DNA from: Capsulimonadaceae bacterium
Lineage (GTDB): Bacteria; Armatimonadota; Armatimonadia; Armatimonadales; Capsulimonadaceae
DNA length: 64,000 nucleotides
Assembly: GCA_031292625.1 (NCBI GenBank)
Contig: JARLGU010000041.1
Coordinates: forward strand, 62,001 to 126,000
Reading direction: 5' to 3'
Part shown: positions 54,519 to 63,738 of the stretch, piece after piece
Layout: each line of letters opens with the position of its first letter
Numbering within the stretch: the stretch's first letter is position 1
Translations under genes and position numbers: made by a program
The notes under the pieces: generated by a model
Database searches by the model: none
What the model was told of the DNA's origin: nothing
The model's input: the letters and a program-made list of their open reading frames with translations, nothing else

Positions 54519-54536
54519 GACGTTTGAGTGAACGTC
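54519..54536. promoter_or_regulatory. Inverted repeat upstream of the L-rhamnose isomerase gene
   Basis: GACGTT-N6-AACGTC, perfect arms, 55-72 bases before the ATG at 54464. A possible operator. The rest of 54465-54739 shows no gene; no consensus promoter was found. Confidence 0.4.
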
Positions 54537-54739
54537 ACAAGCGCTAACATCGCGAACAGCCCCGGCTGCCTGGAAAGAATCATTCGATACCGATCCTATT
54601 GGACAGTGTCGCCGCGCCTCCCGTTCAGTTACCATTTTCCGAACACGGAAGGTTGGGTCGTCGCATCGAGCCCCCGAGAGGGCAAGCTCCGGTCCTGAAC
54701 GCTTCTCGAAGCGAACCCCGCACGACCGCGTGTATCGTT

Positions 54740-57700
54740 CTACGGAACCGGTATGTTCACCTTCTGAATCTTGCGTAACATTACGGGACCGATTAAGCCG
54801 CTTTGTGGACAAGGTTCATCTTTGGCATAGAGGCGGCACGTCGAAAATGCAATGGCTGGTCCTGGATTAGCTTTGCCTGATGTAAGCCACTGCGGCCAAC
54901 TCTCAATTACCGATACATCCTGGCCATTTAGCGACCGCGATATCCACTCCAAAGCACCGAGTTGTTCGTCACCGATCAAGCGGTTGGCCCATGTGTTCGT
55001 CACCGCTATCGCAATGTGATTTTGCCCTACATGCACATCGTCCGTAATGCGCACCTGATAGGGCGGCTTCCAAATTGTCGCCAGCCTCTTGCCGTTGATA
55101 ATGATATCGGCGACGTTTCGTACGCCGCCAATATCAAGGAAAAGGTCGGACTGAGGCCCAAGGACGTCCTGAGCAATCGTAACGTCAACTTCGTAGAGTG
55201 CGGTTCCCGAAAAATATCGAATGCCCGGATCATCCATGGCGTTCAATGGGATTAACTGCGTCATGGCCGCTTTTGCTGGCGCACCTAGCTTAGGAGGAAA
55301 CGACAGCGACCACGGACCGTCGATTGGCGCAGCGCCGGATACGTTATCGACCTGCCCAGTAAGCCGCTTTCCATCGACCGTCGCCATTTCGTACACCAGA
55401 TTTTTGCATGCCGCCACCTCGACCCCGCCGCCGCCGTTGGTATGCAACGTATAGCTTTGGCCGCTCGTGTCGTCGTCAATGCCGGCTGGCGCAAACAGAG
55501 TTCCTGACGGCAGAAGGGCCGAAACCGATGCCCCTTCGACCGAGTATGCGACGCGAAGTTGCTTTGGAATCGATGGCGACTGCTCTGCGCCAAATGATTC
55601 GTCAATTACCGGCGTACGATACCGGCCAGTGTCGAAGCGCTCCTGCAGCGCGGCGGTAACATCCGTGGACCAACTTCCATCGACCGCTTCCCATGAGGCC
55701 CTCTCCACTACCGCTTTTACAGGGGGACCATTGAACGTCAGATCGCGAAAATTGACTAGGTGGGGAGACTGTGGGCCATCCTTGCGGAGGACCACAAAGC
55801 AGGACTCGTAAGGCGCAAACTGCATTGGAACGACCGTCCGGTCCGCATCCGTCGAGTAAAGCGGGGCATTCTCGCGAACGCCTGAATCGGCGTGCCACAA
55901 TTCCACCGAAGCGTTTGGGCACCGGAAGCAGCACTCGCAATTAACGGCCGTAGCCTCTCGATTAACAAGGAAATATACCTCCCTTCCAGAGGTACTTCTG
56001 TGAACCCAATCAATTGGCGAATGCGCATTCGTTCGATCCAAAAAGTCAGGCTGCAGTCCGATTTCCTTGAGGCGTTCTTCCAGAGTCTCTCCCCACTCAA
56101 TCTTTCCCTTTCCAACCGAACGGTCTCCCGAGCCGCCTTCCTCGCCGTCTCCCCATAGCTCGCTCGTCATGCGGCGAACGGCATCATCGCAGCCAGGAAA
56201 ACCCTGCAGGCTTGGCGATGCGTACGGGCGCCGGCCGACAACTGTTGCTCCCTGCTCGACAAGCGATCGAATTGCCGCGAGCACCTCGGGACGCATGCTA
56301 ATCTCATCCGGGAGCGCCAATATGCGGTACGACGCCCCTCCAGTCGAGATGATCTTGCCGTCTCGAACCGAAAGGCGGTTCAGCAACGTGTCGGCATTGC
56401 ACTCGTCGCATCGGTAACCGACCGGGCAAATGGGCGGATGCTGAGCCCCTGTCCACTGCTCCCCCAAGTAACAAAGTACATCGCTAACGGATGTACCTTG
56501 TTGCAAGATGCTTGCCGTTCGCGAGAGATAATCGACAACGCCGGATGCCTCTCGCCACCATGGCGTATTTCGACTTACCTGAAAGCCCGGACTTGCGCCA
56601 ATCAGGCCGGGGCCGGTGGTTTCGACCGGCTGATGCGTAAACGATAATATGTTAATCCGATTTGCGCCGCGACAGAACGCCCTGTCGGCAACAACCTTGA
56701 TATCAAGCGGATCCGAACTTAACCGTGCCTGCATGTTCGGCGCCGACGGGGCAATCGATGCCTCGATTATGTTCCTTCCGTAGATGTGGGCGCCAGACAC
56801 GATTTGCGAAATCTCGTCCCGGGAAACCTCCGGCGCCATCGTAAACGACGGCGTGTTTGTCCGTCCGGCGCTCAATATGACGTCGAACGGGCCCGGGCCC
56901 GGTTCGACGATTAGCTTGAGCGACCGATCGTCGCATATGCGCTCGATGCGGCCAACGAAGTTCTCTGCTCGCAGATCGGAAACAGTACGCCGGAGATCCC
57001 AGAGAAAACGTTCGGACGCATCGAGGCTTGTCACTATGTGACCGCACAGAACCGGCATCATTGTCAGTGGATCGTATCCGCGCCGGCGGCTGAACTCGGA
57101 CCGCATATTGTCGGTCCAGTTTTGTTGAAAGTCCTCATCCCGTCCGAGCCAGACATCGGCGACCGGCTTGCCGGCGTCTCGTCCATCGGCTGAGAGCGCA
57201 AGCGCGACAAGGCCGGCGCTAATCGCATCTGCGCCGCGGGTACTTAGCCGATCGCATTCATAGCCGGCACAGTCCTTCCACGCAAGGTGATTCGTCTGGG
57301 CGGTTACGGTGTAGCCTATTCGCAAAATCGTCCAGTCCCCCCGTGGGGCGTCCCATGAGACGCGTCCGGCGGCGTTTGCGCGTGACGTGAGATCTACAAT
57401 GTCCTTAGGATCGACAATGATGTCCGCGGATGATCCGCCGGAATCCGCTATGGAATAGGACACGACTTCAGACGTGCTTTGCCGGAGCGTCTTTGCCGCG
57501 AAGTCTGAAAGCGAGGCCTTTGGGAGAAGCGCGATTCGTCCAATCGCGATCTGTCGATCGCTGCCAGCGCCTCCGGTCAGCACAATACGAAACGTTGACG
57601 CCGTAGTCGCGGGAACCCCTATTGTGTGCGAAGGGCGTCCAGGCGCGAGCCGAAACTCGAACCGTGAAACGTCACGGTAGCCGCCGCTGCCGTCACCGGC

Positions 57701-58528
57701 CTGAAACGTCCCGGCCAGCCAGGTTGTTCCTGGTCCCAATTGAGCCGAGAAGCTGCGAATCGTTTGAGGGACTTCGAAATCAACCTGGAGATACTGAGGC
57801 TGGGCGGCTGCTGGCGCAGGTAGCCACGCAAAAGGGCCGCCCTTTGGCCCCTGAAGGATATCGTTTGTAACCGACGAGTTGCTGCCCGAAATATGTGCGT
57901 GCAGATCCGCCATGGACGGCGCCTCGGCAGACGGTGTCGGAAACGCCACGACGGCAATATCGCGGTAGAAGTTGTCGGTTACGATCGGCGCGCCGACATT
58001 GATCGGCCCGCGAACTGGGCCCTTTACGTGAACCTCGCAACTCACGACGGTCTTCATCGCGTCACTTGCCTTGACCCATGCTCCCGCTGCTCCGTCCGTT
58101 CCAGGCGTCACTGCAAGTCCGAGGTCAATACCGAGGCGCTTGGCCTCTCCAACCGAGTGTTTCCAAGCGGATGCGAACAATTTGCTGTTGAGCGTCATCG
58201 CCCCGCGAGGCGTCCCGCCTGTAACGAGAGCGACTCGCGCCTCGCCAATTCCTACCTGGCTCAACGCCTCAAGATCCGCCGTAATGCCAGCCGGGCTAAC
58301 ATTGCCGTCGAGCCAATCCCAGCGGACGGCCGGCCGCGCGGCCAACGAGGGCGCGGCAAAAGCGTTCACGAGCGGGTCGGCGGACACGGCAAGCGGCGAA
58401 GGGACCTGCCTGGAGGGCGAAGCAGCCACGTTGACCGGAGAACAGGCAAATGCCAGGACTGCCAGTCCGCCGCACGACGCGACACTCAACGGCGTATTTC
58501 GGTGAAAGCGGGGACCAACAAGCCTCAT
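54740..58528 (-). CDS. Large secreted glycoside hydrolase, alpha-L-rhamnosidase GH106-like
   Basis: 1262 residues with an N-terminal signal-type segment ending near Ala36. The mature protein opens with RPAVRWDWLDGNVSPAGITADLEALSQVGIGEARV, the typical GH106 start, then DLGLAVTPGTDGAAGAW, a galactose-binding-like insert, DCAGYECDRLSTRGADA, DVWLGRDEDFQQNWTDNMRSEFSRRRGYDPLTMMPVL, and RANFVGRIERIC-type text before LIVEPGPGPFD. INILSFTHQPVETTG and NTPWWREASGVVDYLSRTASILQQG follow. The last 150 residues contain a jelly-roll with IIINGKRLATIWKPPYQV. GH106 enzymes remove L-rhamnose, for example from rhamnogalacturonan. In place with RhaI downstream. Exact catalytic Glu residues were not assigned. Confidence 0.8.
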   Translation of the reverse strand: MRLVGPRFHRNTPLSVASCGGLAVLAFACSPVNVAASPSRQVPSPLAVSADPLVNAFAAPSLAARPAVRWDWLDGNVSPAGITADLEALSQVGIGEARVALVTGGTPRGAMTLNSKLFASAWKHSVGEAKRLGIDLGLAVTPGTDGAAGAWVKASDAMKTVVSCEVHVKGPVRGPINVGAPIVTDNFYRDIAVVAFPTPSAEAPSMADLHAHISGSNSSVTNDILQGPKGGPFAWLPAPAAAQPQYLQVDFEVPQTIRSFSAQLGPGTTWLAGTFQAGDGSGGYRDVSRFEFRLAPGRPSHTIGVPATTASTFRIVLTGGAGSDRQIAIGRIALLPKASLSDFAAKTLRQSTSEVVSYSIADSGGSSADIIVDPKDIVDLTSRANAAGRVSWDAPRGDWTILRIGYTVTAQTNHLAWKDCAGYECDRLSTRGADAISAGLVALALSADGRDAGKPVADVWLGRDEDFQQNWTDNMRSEFSRRRGYDPLTMMPVLCGHIVTSLDASERFLWDLRRTVSDLRAENFVGRIERICDDRSLKLIVEPGPGPFDVILSAGRTNTPSFTMAPEVSRDEISQIVSGAHIYGRNIIEASIAPSAPNMQARLSSDPLDIKVVADRAFCRGANRINILSFTHQPVETTGPGLIGASPGFQVSRNTPWWREASGVVDYLSRTASILQQGTSVSDVLCYLGEQWTGAQHPPICPVGYRCDECNADTLLNRLSVRDGKIISTGGASYRILALPDEISMRPEVLAAIRSLVEQGATVVGRRPYASPSLQGFPGCDDAVRRMTSELWGDGEEGGSGDRSVGKGKIEWGETLEERLKEIGLQPDFLDRTNAHSPIDWVHRSTSGREVYFLVNREATAVNCECCFRCPNASVELWHADSGVRENAPLYSTDADRTVVPMQFAPYESCFVVLRKDGPQSPHLVNFRDLTFNGPPVKAVVERASWEAVDGSWSTDVTAALQERFDTGRYRTPVIDESFGAEQSPSIPKQLRVAYSVEGASVSALLPSGTLFAPAGIDDDTSGQSYTLHTNGGGGVEVAACKNLVYEMATVDGKRLTGQVDNVSGAAPIDGPWSLSFPPKLGAPAKAAMTQLIPLNAMDDPGIRYFSGTALYEVDVTIAQDVLGPQSDLFLDIGGVRNVADIIINGKRLATIWKPPYQVRITDDVHVGQNHIAIAVTNTWANRLIGDEQLGALEWISRSLNGQDVSVIESWPQWLTSGKANPGPAIAFSTCRLYAKDEPCPQSGLIGPVMLRKIQKVNIPVP

Positions 58529-58583
58529 AACATCCTTGTACCACTTTAACAGATTGATTTCCTTCCGGCGGGATTCGGATACG

Positions 58584-58688
58584 TTCGCATCCGCCGCAAA
58601 TGCGAGGCAGGAAGCACTAGACGCGCTTCAGAATGCGAGCAATCGCCCTGGGTATGAAATACCTTGATTCCGTTCGCGTGAATGCGAA
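58584..58688. repeat. Four ATGCGA-type boxes between the GH106 and NAGPA genes
   Basis: AATGCGAG at 58599-58606 and 58632-58639, AATGCGAA at 58681-58688, and an inverted copy TTCGCAT at 58584-58590. GGTAT-GAA-ATACC (58651-58663) is a small palindrome among them. Likely regulator sites for one or both divergent genes; the half-site GAATGCG also builds the palindrome at 63644-63660. Confidence 0.4.
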
Positions 58689-58699
58689 TTGCTGTTTTG

Positions 58700-58707
58700 G
58701 GTATAAC
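58700..58707 (+). promoter_or_regulatory. GG-extended -10 box of the NAGPA-domain gene
   Basis: GGTATAAC, 65 bases before the TTG start at 58773. A weaker match (final C) to the boxes seen elsewhere. Confidence 0.4.
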
Positions 58708-58772
58708 CGTTAAAAAGCCGTACACCGTTCCGATCTGCGCGTCTCCAGAATGACACCCAGGAGGTCGGCCCT

Positions 58773-60011
58773 TTGATTCGCTGCCATTTCAAGAGCAACG
58801 TTCGAGCAAGTGCGAGGCGGCAATGGTTGCTTGCGTGCGTAATCGCGCTTGCGAGCAGTTTCGACATGACCAGTGCGGCGGCGGCCCGCGACGATGACCG
58901 GCCCGGTCCTGGAGAACTGTGCGTCGAGGGGCGCCTCCAGGGCCCGCTAGCGTCGAACGATGCGAAGTTTACGGTTGCTGTTGAGGTCGTCGAGGGCGTT
59001 CAGGTAAGCCGGACGTGGTTGCCGTCAGTCCGCCCTAAAGTTGTGATGACCAACGCGTCAACCCGCTACTATATTAACGGAGAACTCGCGCAGAACGTCT
59101 ATTACGCGGACGATGGCCGAGTGTTCTTTCACGTTCGGGCGATCGGGCTGGACCACGGCGCAGGACAACCGCTTGACGCCAGGGTCGTCGTATTGGATAA
59201 GGAAACTGAGACGCAGCGGTTCCTATACGAACATCTTCCGGCGTCGCCTCCCGCCGTTACGGAGCCTGACAAGCCCCAGCCGAAGATTGACATCCAGACG
59301 CAGACGATTAAGTCGAGCGGACAGCTCTTCAGCCTATACGTTGTCAGCGCAAAGCTCTCCACGGTAGCCGTTCGTTGCGGCCTCGCCCAAGCGCAACTGG
59401 GATCCACGGAATCGCTTAGTTCCATCGCGAATCGATACGGCGCCCTCGCGGCAATCAATGGCTCCTATTTCGATGCGTACACGTCCGGTCCGGTCAAGAT
59501 GCCTGACATGCCTCTTGTTACGCGCGGCAGTCTGATTTACGACAGCAGGATCGGCACCGTCTTGGGGTTCACCGCCGACGGACGATGGCGCATGGATGCG
59601 GCGGCAAGCATCGTCCGGCTCTGCGGCTCCAACTGCCGCATGGATGAGCGCGACGATCCCGAGCGAGTCCTCTTCTGGTCGCACGTTACCGAAGCCGTCG
59701 GCTGTGGTCCGCGACTGGTCATAGACGGCGTTCCCAAGGTCTCTCCCTATGGAGAAGGGTTTAGCGACCCAGAAGCGTTGGCGACGCGCACCATTCGCAG
59801 CGCCGTGGGCATCACCGCAGACGATCGCATATTGCTCGTCGTTGTCCACCGTGCGGGGCTGGACGATATTGCCCGGATCATGGCGGCGCTCGGCTGCCGG
59901 CAGGCGATGAACCTGGACGGCGGTTCCTCAAGCGGACTCTGGTACCGTGGACGCAGCATCCTATCGCCCGGACGCAATCTGAGCAATGCGCTTTTGATTA
60001 CCGCTCGATAG
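58773..60011 (+). CDS. Secreted phosphodiester glycosidase-domain (NAGPA) protein
   Basis: 412 residues, TTG start at 58773 supported by CAGGAGG at 58758-58764. Signal peptide WLLACVIALASSFDMTSAAAA. Residues ~40-150 are a strand-rich region with a YYINGELAQNVYYADDGRVFFHVR piece similar in style to copper-amine-oxidase N-terminal-like repeats. Residues ~190-412 match the NAGPA domain (PF09992): AAINGSYFDAYT, LVTRGSLIYD, VGCGPRLVIDGVP, RTIRSAVGITADDRILLVVV and MNLDGGSSSGLWYRG. Such domains cleave sugar phosphodiesters; in bacteria the natural substrate (wall teichoic-like polymers, exopolysaccharide) is mostly unknown. Confidence 0.85.
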   Translation: MIRCHFKSNVRASARRQWLLACVIALASSFDMTSAAAARDDDRPGPGELCVEGRLQGPLASNDAKFTVAVEVVEGVQVSRTWLPSVRPKVVMTNASTRYYINGELAQNVYYADDGRVFFHVRAIGLDHGAGQPLDARVVVLDKETETQRFLYEHLPASPPAVTEPDKPQPKIDIQTQTIKSSGQLFSLYVVSAKLSTVAVRCGLAQAQLGSTESLSSIANRYGALAAINGSYFDAYTSGPVKMPDMPLVTRGSLIYDSRIGTVLGFTADGRWRMDAAASIVRLCGSNCRMDERDDPERVLFWSHVTEAVGCGPRLVIDGVPKVSPYGEGFSDPEALATRTIRSAVGITADDRILLVVVHRAGLDDIARIMAALGCRQAMNLDGGSSSGLWYRGRSILSPGRNLSNALLITAR

Positions 60012-60078
60012 GCGCAGCGTTTACGAACAAGTCCGGACGCCGCTACTGCTCCGGGAGTCCCAGGACCAACATTGGCTA

Positions 60079-60119
60079 TTTAACAAAAACTTAACATAAG
60101 GTTACGGCTGGCATAACAT
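60079..60119 (+). promoter_or_regulatory. Four 11-bp direct repeats, Pho-box-like
   Basis: Eight-base units start at 60079, 60090, 60101 and 60112, each followed by three spacer bases: TTTAACAA, CTTAACAT, GTTACGGC, CATAACAT. The 11-base period and (C/T)TTAAC core match known PhoB/PhoP-type boxes (8+3 layout in cyanobacteria, TTAACA repeats in Bacillus). It sits 74-114 bases before the ATG at 60193. Confidence 0.6.
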
Positions 60120-60192
60120 CTTTATGAGGTTAATGCTAAGGTGCCAATTGAATCCGAGCCGTTAGACGCTCCTATCGATTGCCGCTACTCCT

Positions 60193-61944
60193 ATGAGCGT
60201 ACATCCAGCCAATCCCTCTCAGCAACGTCCCGCCGCCACAAGCGCGATCCTTGGCGCGTTCGTTGTCGTTAGTGTAGTCTTCCTAACATTCATGTCGGTC
60301 ACGGACCACGATTTCGTTCGGTGGGATGACCCGCAAAATATATATAACAATCCCCAAATCACGAGTCTGTCATGGGACGGTATTCGCCAGGCCTGGAATC
60401 CTTCGAGTGGTGCGATGGTCTATCAGCCTATCGACTACATGGTCCTCGCGTCGACAGCGAGCCTCGCGAAGCTGGATGTCCCCAATCGCACAATCTGCGA
60501 ATCAGGCGCATTACTCGACCCTAGAACGTTCCACGAGCTAAGCTTGATGCTACACGTTATTAACTGTTTACTTGTGTATGCGCTTATGCTCATCCTTTTT
60601 CCGCAGCGCAAGTTTGGATGCCTCCTTGGAAGTCTACTATTTGGTCTTCATCCTCTTCAAGTCGAGAGCGTCGCGTGGGCGTCCAGTGTGGACCGCTGTA
60701 TCAACGGCACACTTTCGATTGTCTCGCTTCTGACATATGTAAGCGCTGTAAAGGAGGAGAGGGTTTATTCGCGGCGTTTGCTCTACGCTGCGGCGGTCCT
60801 TGCCGGCGTCGCAGCCTACCTCGCAAAACCTGTGGCGATCACTTTGCCAATTGCTGCGCTTCTGCTGGACAGATACGTTCTTGGCCGAGACTGGAAAAAT
60901 ACACTAACCTGGTACATCCCGTGGCAATTAGCCCTGTTACCCTTGCTCGTGCTGACGACCCAATCGACAAATATGGACGCCGGGATCTCGACCCCGCTCT
61001 GGACTCGTCCGTTCATCGCGGGCGATGCCCTTACTTGGCACCTTGAGAAACTGATTGCTCCATTCAATCTGGCGTTCGACTATGGTAGAACGCCACATTA
61101 CCTTTTGAAGCATTGGTGGGGCTACGCAACATCGATTGTCCCGGCCTCATTACTTCTGGGCGCTTATCTGTTGCGTCGCAATAGATGCGTACTTGCGGCA
61201 GCGGGGCTCTGGCTAGCCGCCCTTTTGCCAGACATTGGGTTAGTGCCGTTTCCATTTCAGCGATACTCTACCGTAGCTGACAGGTACGACTACCTGGCTT
61301 TGTTGGGACCCTGTTTGGCTGCGACCGCATTATTCCCCATGCTGCGGTGGCGTTATTCACAAGTGACGGGGAGCGCGATCATCGTAATTTGTGCCGGGCT
61401 CTCCGCCGTTCAGCTTGCAACCTGGCAAGATACCCCAAGCCTGATAGCTCAAGAACTCAGCGTTAATCCTGACAGCATCATTGGACATGTAAACATGGGC
61501 GTTTACTATGCGGATCATGGGCAGATTTCAAAGGCGATCCCGCTTTATCTAGATGCAATCCGTCTCGACTCTACGAACTATTATGCCCTCTCCAATCTTG
61601 GCTGCATCTATATGGACATGGGAAGGAAGATTGAAGCTGAAAAATATCTGCGTCTGGCAACCGCTCGGCAGGCTAACTATCTGGAGCCATATTTTCGTCT
61701 AGGGATGCTTTTCTACAGTGAGGGGCGGTTGAACGATTGCATTGCCGAGTATCGCAGGATACTTGAAATCAATCCTCATGCACTCATTGCCGGGACAAAC
61801 CTCGCAGTTGCTCTCGGAAGGGCAGGCAGAAGGGACGAGGCGGTCATGGAAGTTAATAAGGTCCTGAAGGCGAATCCCAAATCTGCGCAATCTCAGCGAG
61901 TGCTGCAAGCGTTGAGCGACGGAGCGTACAAACAGTGGAAGTAG
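60193..61944 (+). CDS. TPR-containing membrane protein, TMTC/PMT-like glycosyltransferase
   Basis: 583 residues. Around ten membrane helices occupy residues ~15-410; the first loop has DHDFVRWDDPQNIYNNPQI, which with HPLQVESVAWASSVDR marks the TMTC-like O-mannosyltransferase (GT-C) group, using a lipid-linked sugar on the outer face of the membrane. The C-terminal ~170 residues hold about four to five tetratricopeptide repeats (GHVNMGVYYADHGQISKAIPLYLDAIRLDSTNYYALSNLGCIYMDMG and so on). Candidate target: protein or surface-polymer glycosylation. Pho-box-like repeats upstream suggest control by phosphate or another OmpR/PhoB-type regulator. Confidence 0.8.
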   Translation: MSVHPANPSQQRPAATSAILGAFVVVSVVFLTFMSVTDHDFVRWDDPQNIYNNPQITSLSWDGIRQAWNPSSGAMVYQPIDYMVLASTASLAKLDVPNRTICESGALLDPRTFHELSLMLHVINCLLVYALMLILFPQRKFGCLLGSLLFGLHPLQVESVAWASSVDRCINGTLSIVSLLTYVSAVKEERVYSRRLLYAAAVLAGVAAYLAKPVAITLPIAALLLDRYVLGRDWKNTLTWYIPWQLALLPLLVLTTQSTNMDAGISTPLWTRPFIAGDALTWHLEKLIAPFNLAFDYGRTPHYLLKHWWGYATSIVPASLLLGAYLLRRNRCVLAAAGLWLAALLPDIGLVPFPFQRYSTVADRYDYLALLGPCLAATALFPMLRWRYSQVTGSAIIVICAGLSAVQLATWQDTPSLIAQELSVNPDSIIGHVNMGVYYADHGQISKAIPLYLDAIRLDSTNYYALSNLGCIYMDMGRKIEAEKYLRLATARQANYLEPYFRLGMLFYSEGRLNDCIAEYRRILEINPHALIAGTNLAVALGRAGRRDEAVMEVNKVLKANPKSAQSQRVLQALSDGAYKQWK

Positions 61945-62030
61945 TGAAGAAGGCCCGCCCAATCGGTGCCGGTGTCAACTTTTGTGTCGACTAGAGCCTG
62001 TCTGTTTCGGTCGTGCCTCATGTTCGCTCA

Positions 62031-62255
62031 TCAAGCCGTAGTTACCTGCTCGTCAGTCACGCGGCATCCGAGGTGGTCCCATCTATTACGACAGACTTGG
62101 CGTGCAAAGCTAACGTGGATATTCACTATCCGTGTTAGTCTGCCACTTTGGCAAAACTTGGCCACCGTAAGATAGCCCAGCGCCTGATGGACGCCTCCGA
62201 GTCTATCAAGACCGAATGCTGCCCAACGCTTTACTTGCATCTTGTGGCGACGCAT
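62031..62255 (-). pseudogene. Decayed IS3-family transposase C-terminus
   Basis: On the minus strand a short frame reads GGVHQALGYLTVAKFC (about 62195-62150), closely matching the HQALGYLTPAEF end of IS3-family OrfB integrase domains. Nothing else of the transposase (DDE residues, OrfA) is found and no terminal inverted repeats were recognised, so this is an old remnant at most. The neighbouring stretches 61945-62030 and 62256-62480 carry no gene I can support; one minus-strand peptide near 62340-62470 (PYELMHWNGIDWWLSAHM) is unidentified. Confidence 0.45.
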
Positions 62256-62484
62256 ATTCGCTTAAGTAGAGCTCCCCCAATTTGATGGCCGCCAGAACCA
62301 TTCCGTAAAGACGTTGTCATGGGACCATTATAATCCTAGTTGACCTGGGGACCGCCACGCGCATGTGAGCACTCAGCCACCAGTCGATCCCGTTCCAGTG
62401 CATCAACTCGTACGGGTTCTGCGGGCGCTGCTCTCCCTTCAAAAGATTATTTACGATCTTATCCTACAGGGCGCTCAAACAAAA

Positions 62485-62519
62485 ACACCCGGCTTCCAAT
62501 CTGCTGGAAAGCCGGGTGT
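62485..62519 (-). terminator. Rho-independent terminator of the third prepilin gene
   Basis: On the minus strand ACACCCGGCTT...AAGCCGGGTGT with a small bulge and a six-base loop is followed by TTTTTGTTT. Located 24 bases after the prepilin stop. The strongest classical terminator in the window. Confidence 0.9.
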
Positions 62520-62542
62520 CGAAGCAATAAGCTGGGGGTAGC

Positions 62543-63586
62543 TCAGTTGCAGGCGGTGTGGGCGCCATCGGCGTCCGTCGCCCAGTAGCACATGTTCGTG
62601 ATAAGCTGGTCGTAGCGAACAGCCTTCACGTGGCCATCAGCAAAGAGGCTGTTGATCATGCCGTTGTGGCGGGAAGCCAGGTTGGTGATGTCCGTGGCAG
62701 TTCCGGCATACGTGTTGGAGCCCGGGGTGTTCTGCTTGTAGCTCCAAGCATCGTTTCCGATGTTGGCCCAGTAGTTAACATACTGACCACCAGCCACACC
62801 CGCATAGGTCACGTCATTTGCGATTGAGCCGGTCGGTCCGCCGGTATAGCCCGTGCCAGTTCCGCTGCCCGGGGTGCAAAGCCCCGATGCGCAGTTGAAG
62901 TCAGGGCCAACGCCATAGTAGGTCGCATCGCAAGCAAGAAGTGTGCTCGCAGGGCGGGGAATGGAAGCAAGACCGACAGGCTTGGATGAACCAGTCACTG
63001 TCCCGGACGAAGCGTCGAACGGAGCGGCCGGGCTAAGGAAGACGTCATTGTGGCCGTAGCTGTTCTCACCACCATAGTCGTTGCCAGTGGCACCCTTGGT
63101 GCCGCTAGGAATGGCTAACTGATTCGTTGCAGTGTCGGAAGTAAATGCGTTCGCATTGGACGGGCAGATAAAGACAGCGTAGTTGTGGAGGTACGGCTGA
63201 AGCTTGTACATATAGTAGAAGCGGGTGTTAGAGTTGCTTGCACTAAATGCACCATTATCAAGACCGGCGTCAGGATATACGGCTGACATATCGGTTGAAG
63301 CGGCCGACGTGTCCTGGTACTGCGGGCAAACTTCATCAGGGGTGGACACTACTGTCCCCGTCGACGAACAGTTGTCACGGTGAGTGTAGAGCTTCTCGTC
63401 CCAGTCCTGAGCATACTGCAAGGATGCAGTTCCAATTTGCTTCAGGTTGTTGGCGCAAGAGCTCTGCCGGGCCTTTTCACGAGCCTGGGCAAACACGGGG
63501 AACAGAATCGCCGCGAGAATCGCGATAATCGCGATAACGACGAGGAGCTCAATAAGGGTAAAACCCTTTTTGTTGGTGATCTTCAT
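62543..63586 (-). CDS. Prepilin-like protein with H-X9-DG C-terminus, highly expressed type
   Basis: 347 residues from ATG 63586, with GGAG upstream; ATG 63598 is an alternative. Leader MKITNKKG, cleavage before Phe, helix [18 protein letters not shown], then [24 protein letters not shown]. The C-terminus is complete: [17 protein letters not shown] (H, nine residues, DG). Between them are Ser/Thr/Gly-rich stretches and several Cys. In contrast to the two prepilins in loci A and B, the helix is written with GC-rich common codons, and with a strong ribosome site and terminator this looks like an abundantly made member, perhaps a major pilin-like surface subunit. No LacI gene adjoins it in the window. 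Confidence 0.9.
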   Translation of the reverse strand: MKITNKKGFTLIELLVVIAIIAILAAILFPVFAQAREKARQSSCANNLKQIGTASLQYAQDWDEKLYTHRDNCSSTGTVVSTPDEVCPQYQDTSAASTDMSAVYPDAGLDNGAFSASNSNTRFYYMYKLQPYLHNYAVFICPSNANAFTSDTATNQLAIPSGTKGATGNDYGGENSYGHNDVFLSPAAPFDASSGTVTGSSKPVGLASIPRPASTLLACDATYYGVGPDFNCASGLCTPGSGTGTGYTGGPTGSIANDVTYAGVAGGQYVNYWANIGNDAWSYKQNTPGSNTYAGTATDITNLASRHNGMINSLFADGHVKAVRYDQLITNMCYWATDADGAHTACN

Positions 63587-63643
63587 TTCGGACTCCATAG
63601 TGTGGTAAGCATTTGCGCATACTGCCGAAGGCCCCGATGATCC

Positions 63644-63698
63644 GAATGCGCATCGCATTCACCGGGCGGCCGCCTTTCGCGACTACGTGAAGATAATA
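63644..63698 (-). promoter_or_regulatory. Leader palindrome and promoter of the third prepilin gene
   Basis: GAATGCG-CAT-CGCATTC (63644-63660) is a perfect inverted repeat. TATTAT on the minus strand (63693-63698) is a possible -10, placing the palindrome about 30-40 bases into a ~100-base leader. It may be an operator or an mRNA hairpin. Confidence 0.45.
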
Positions 63699-63738
63699 GC
63701 ATTTGAATTCTGGCGTGTGCATTAACGCAGGGTTAAGT

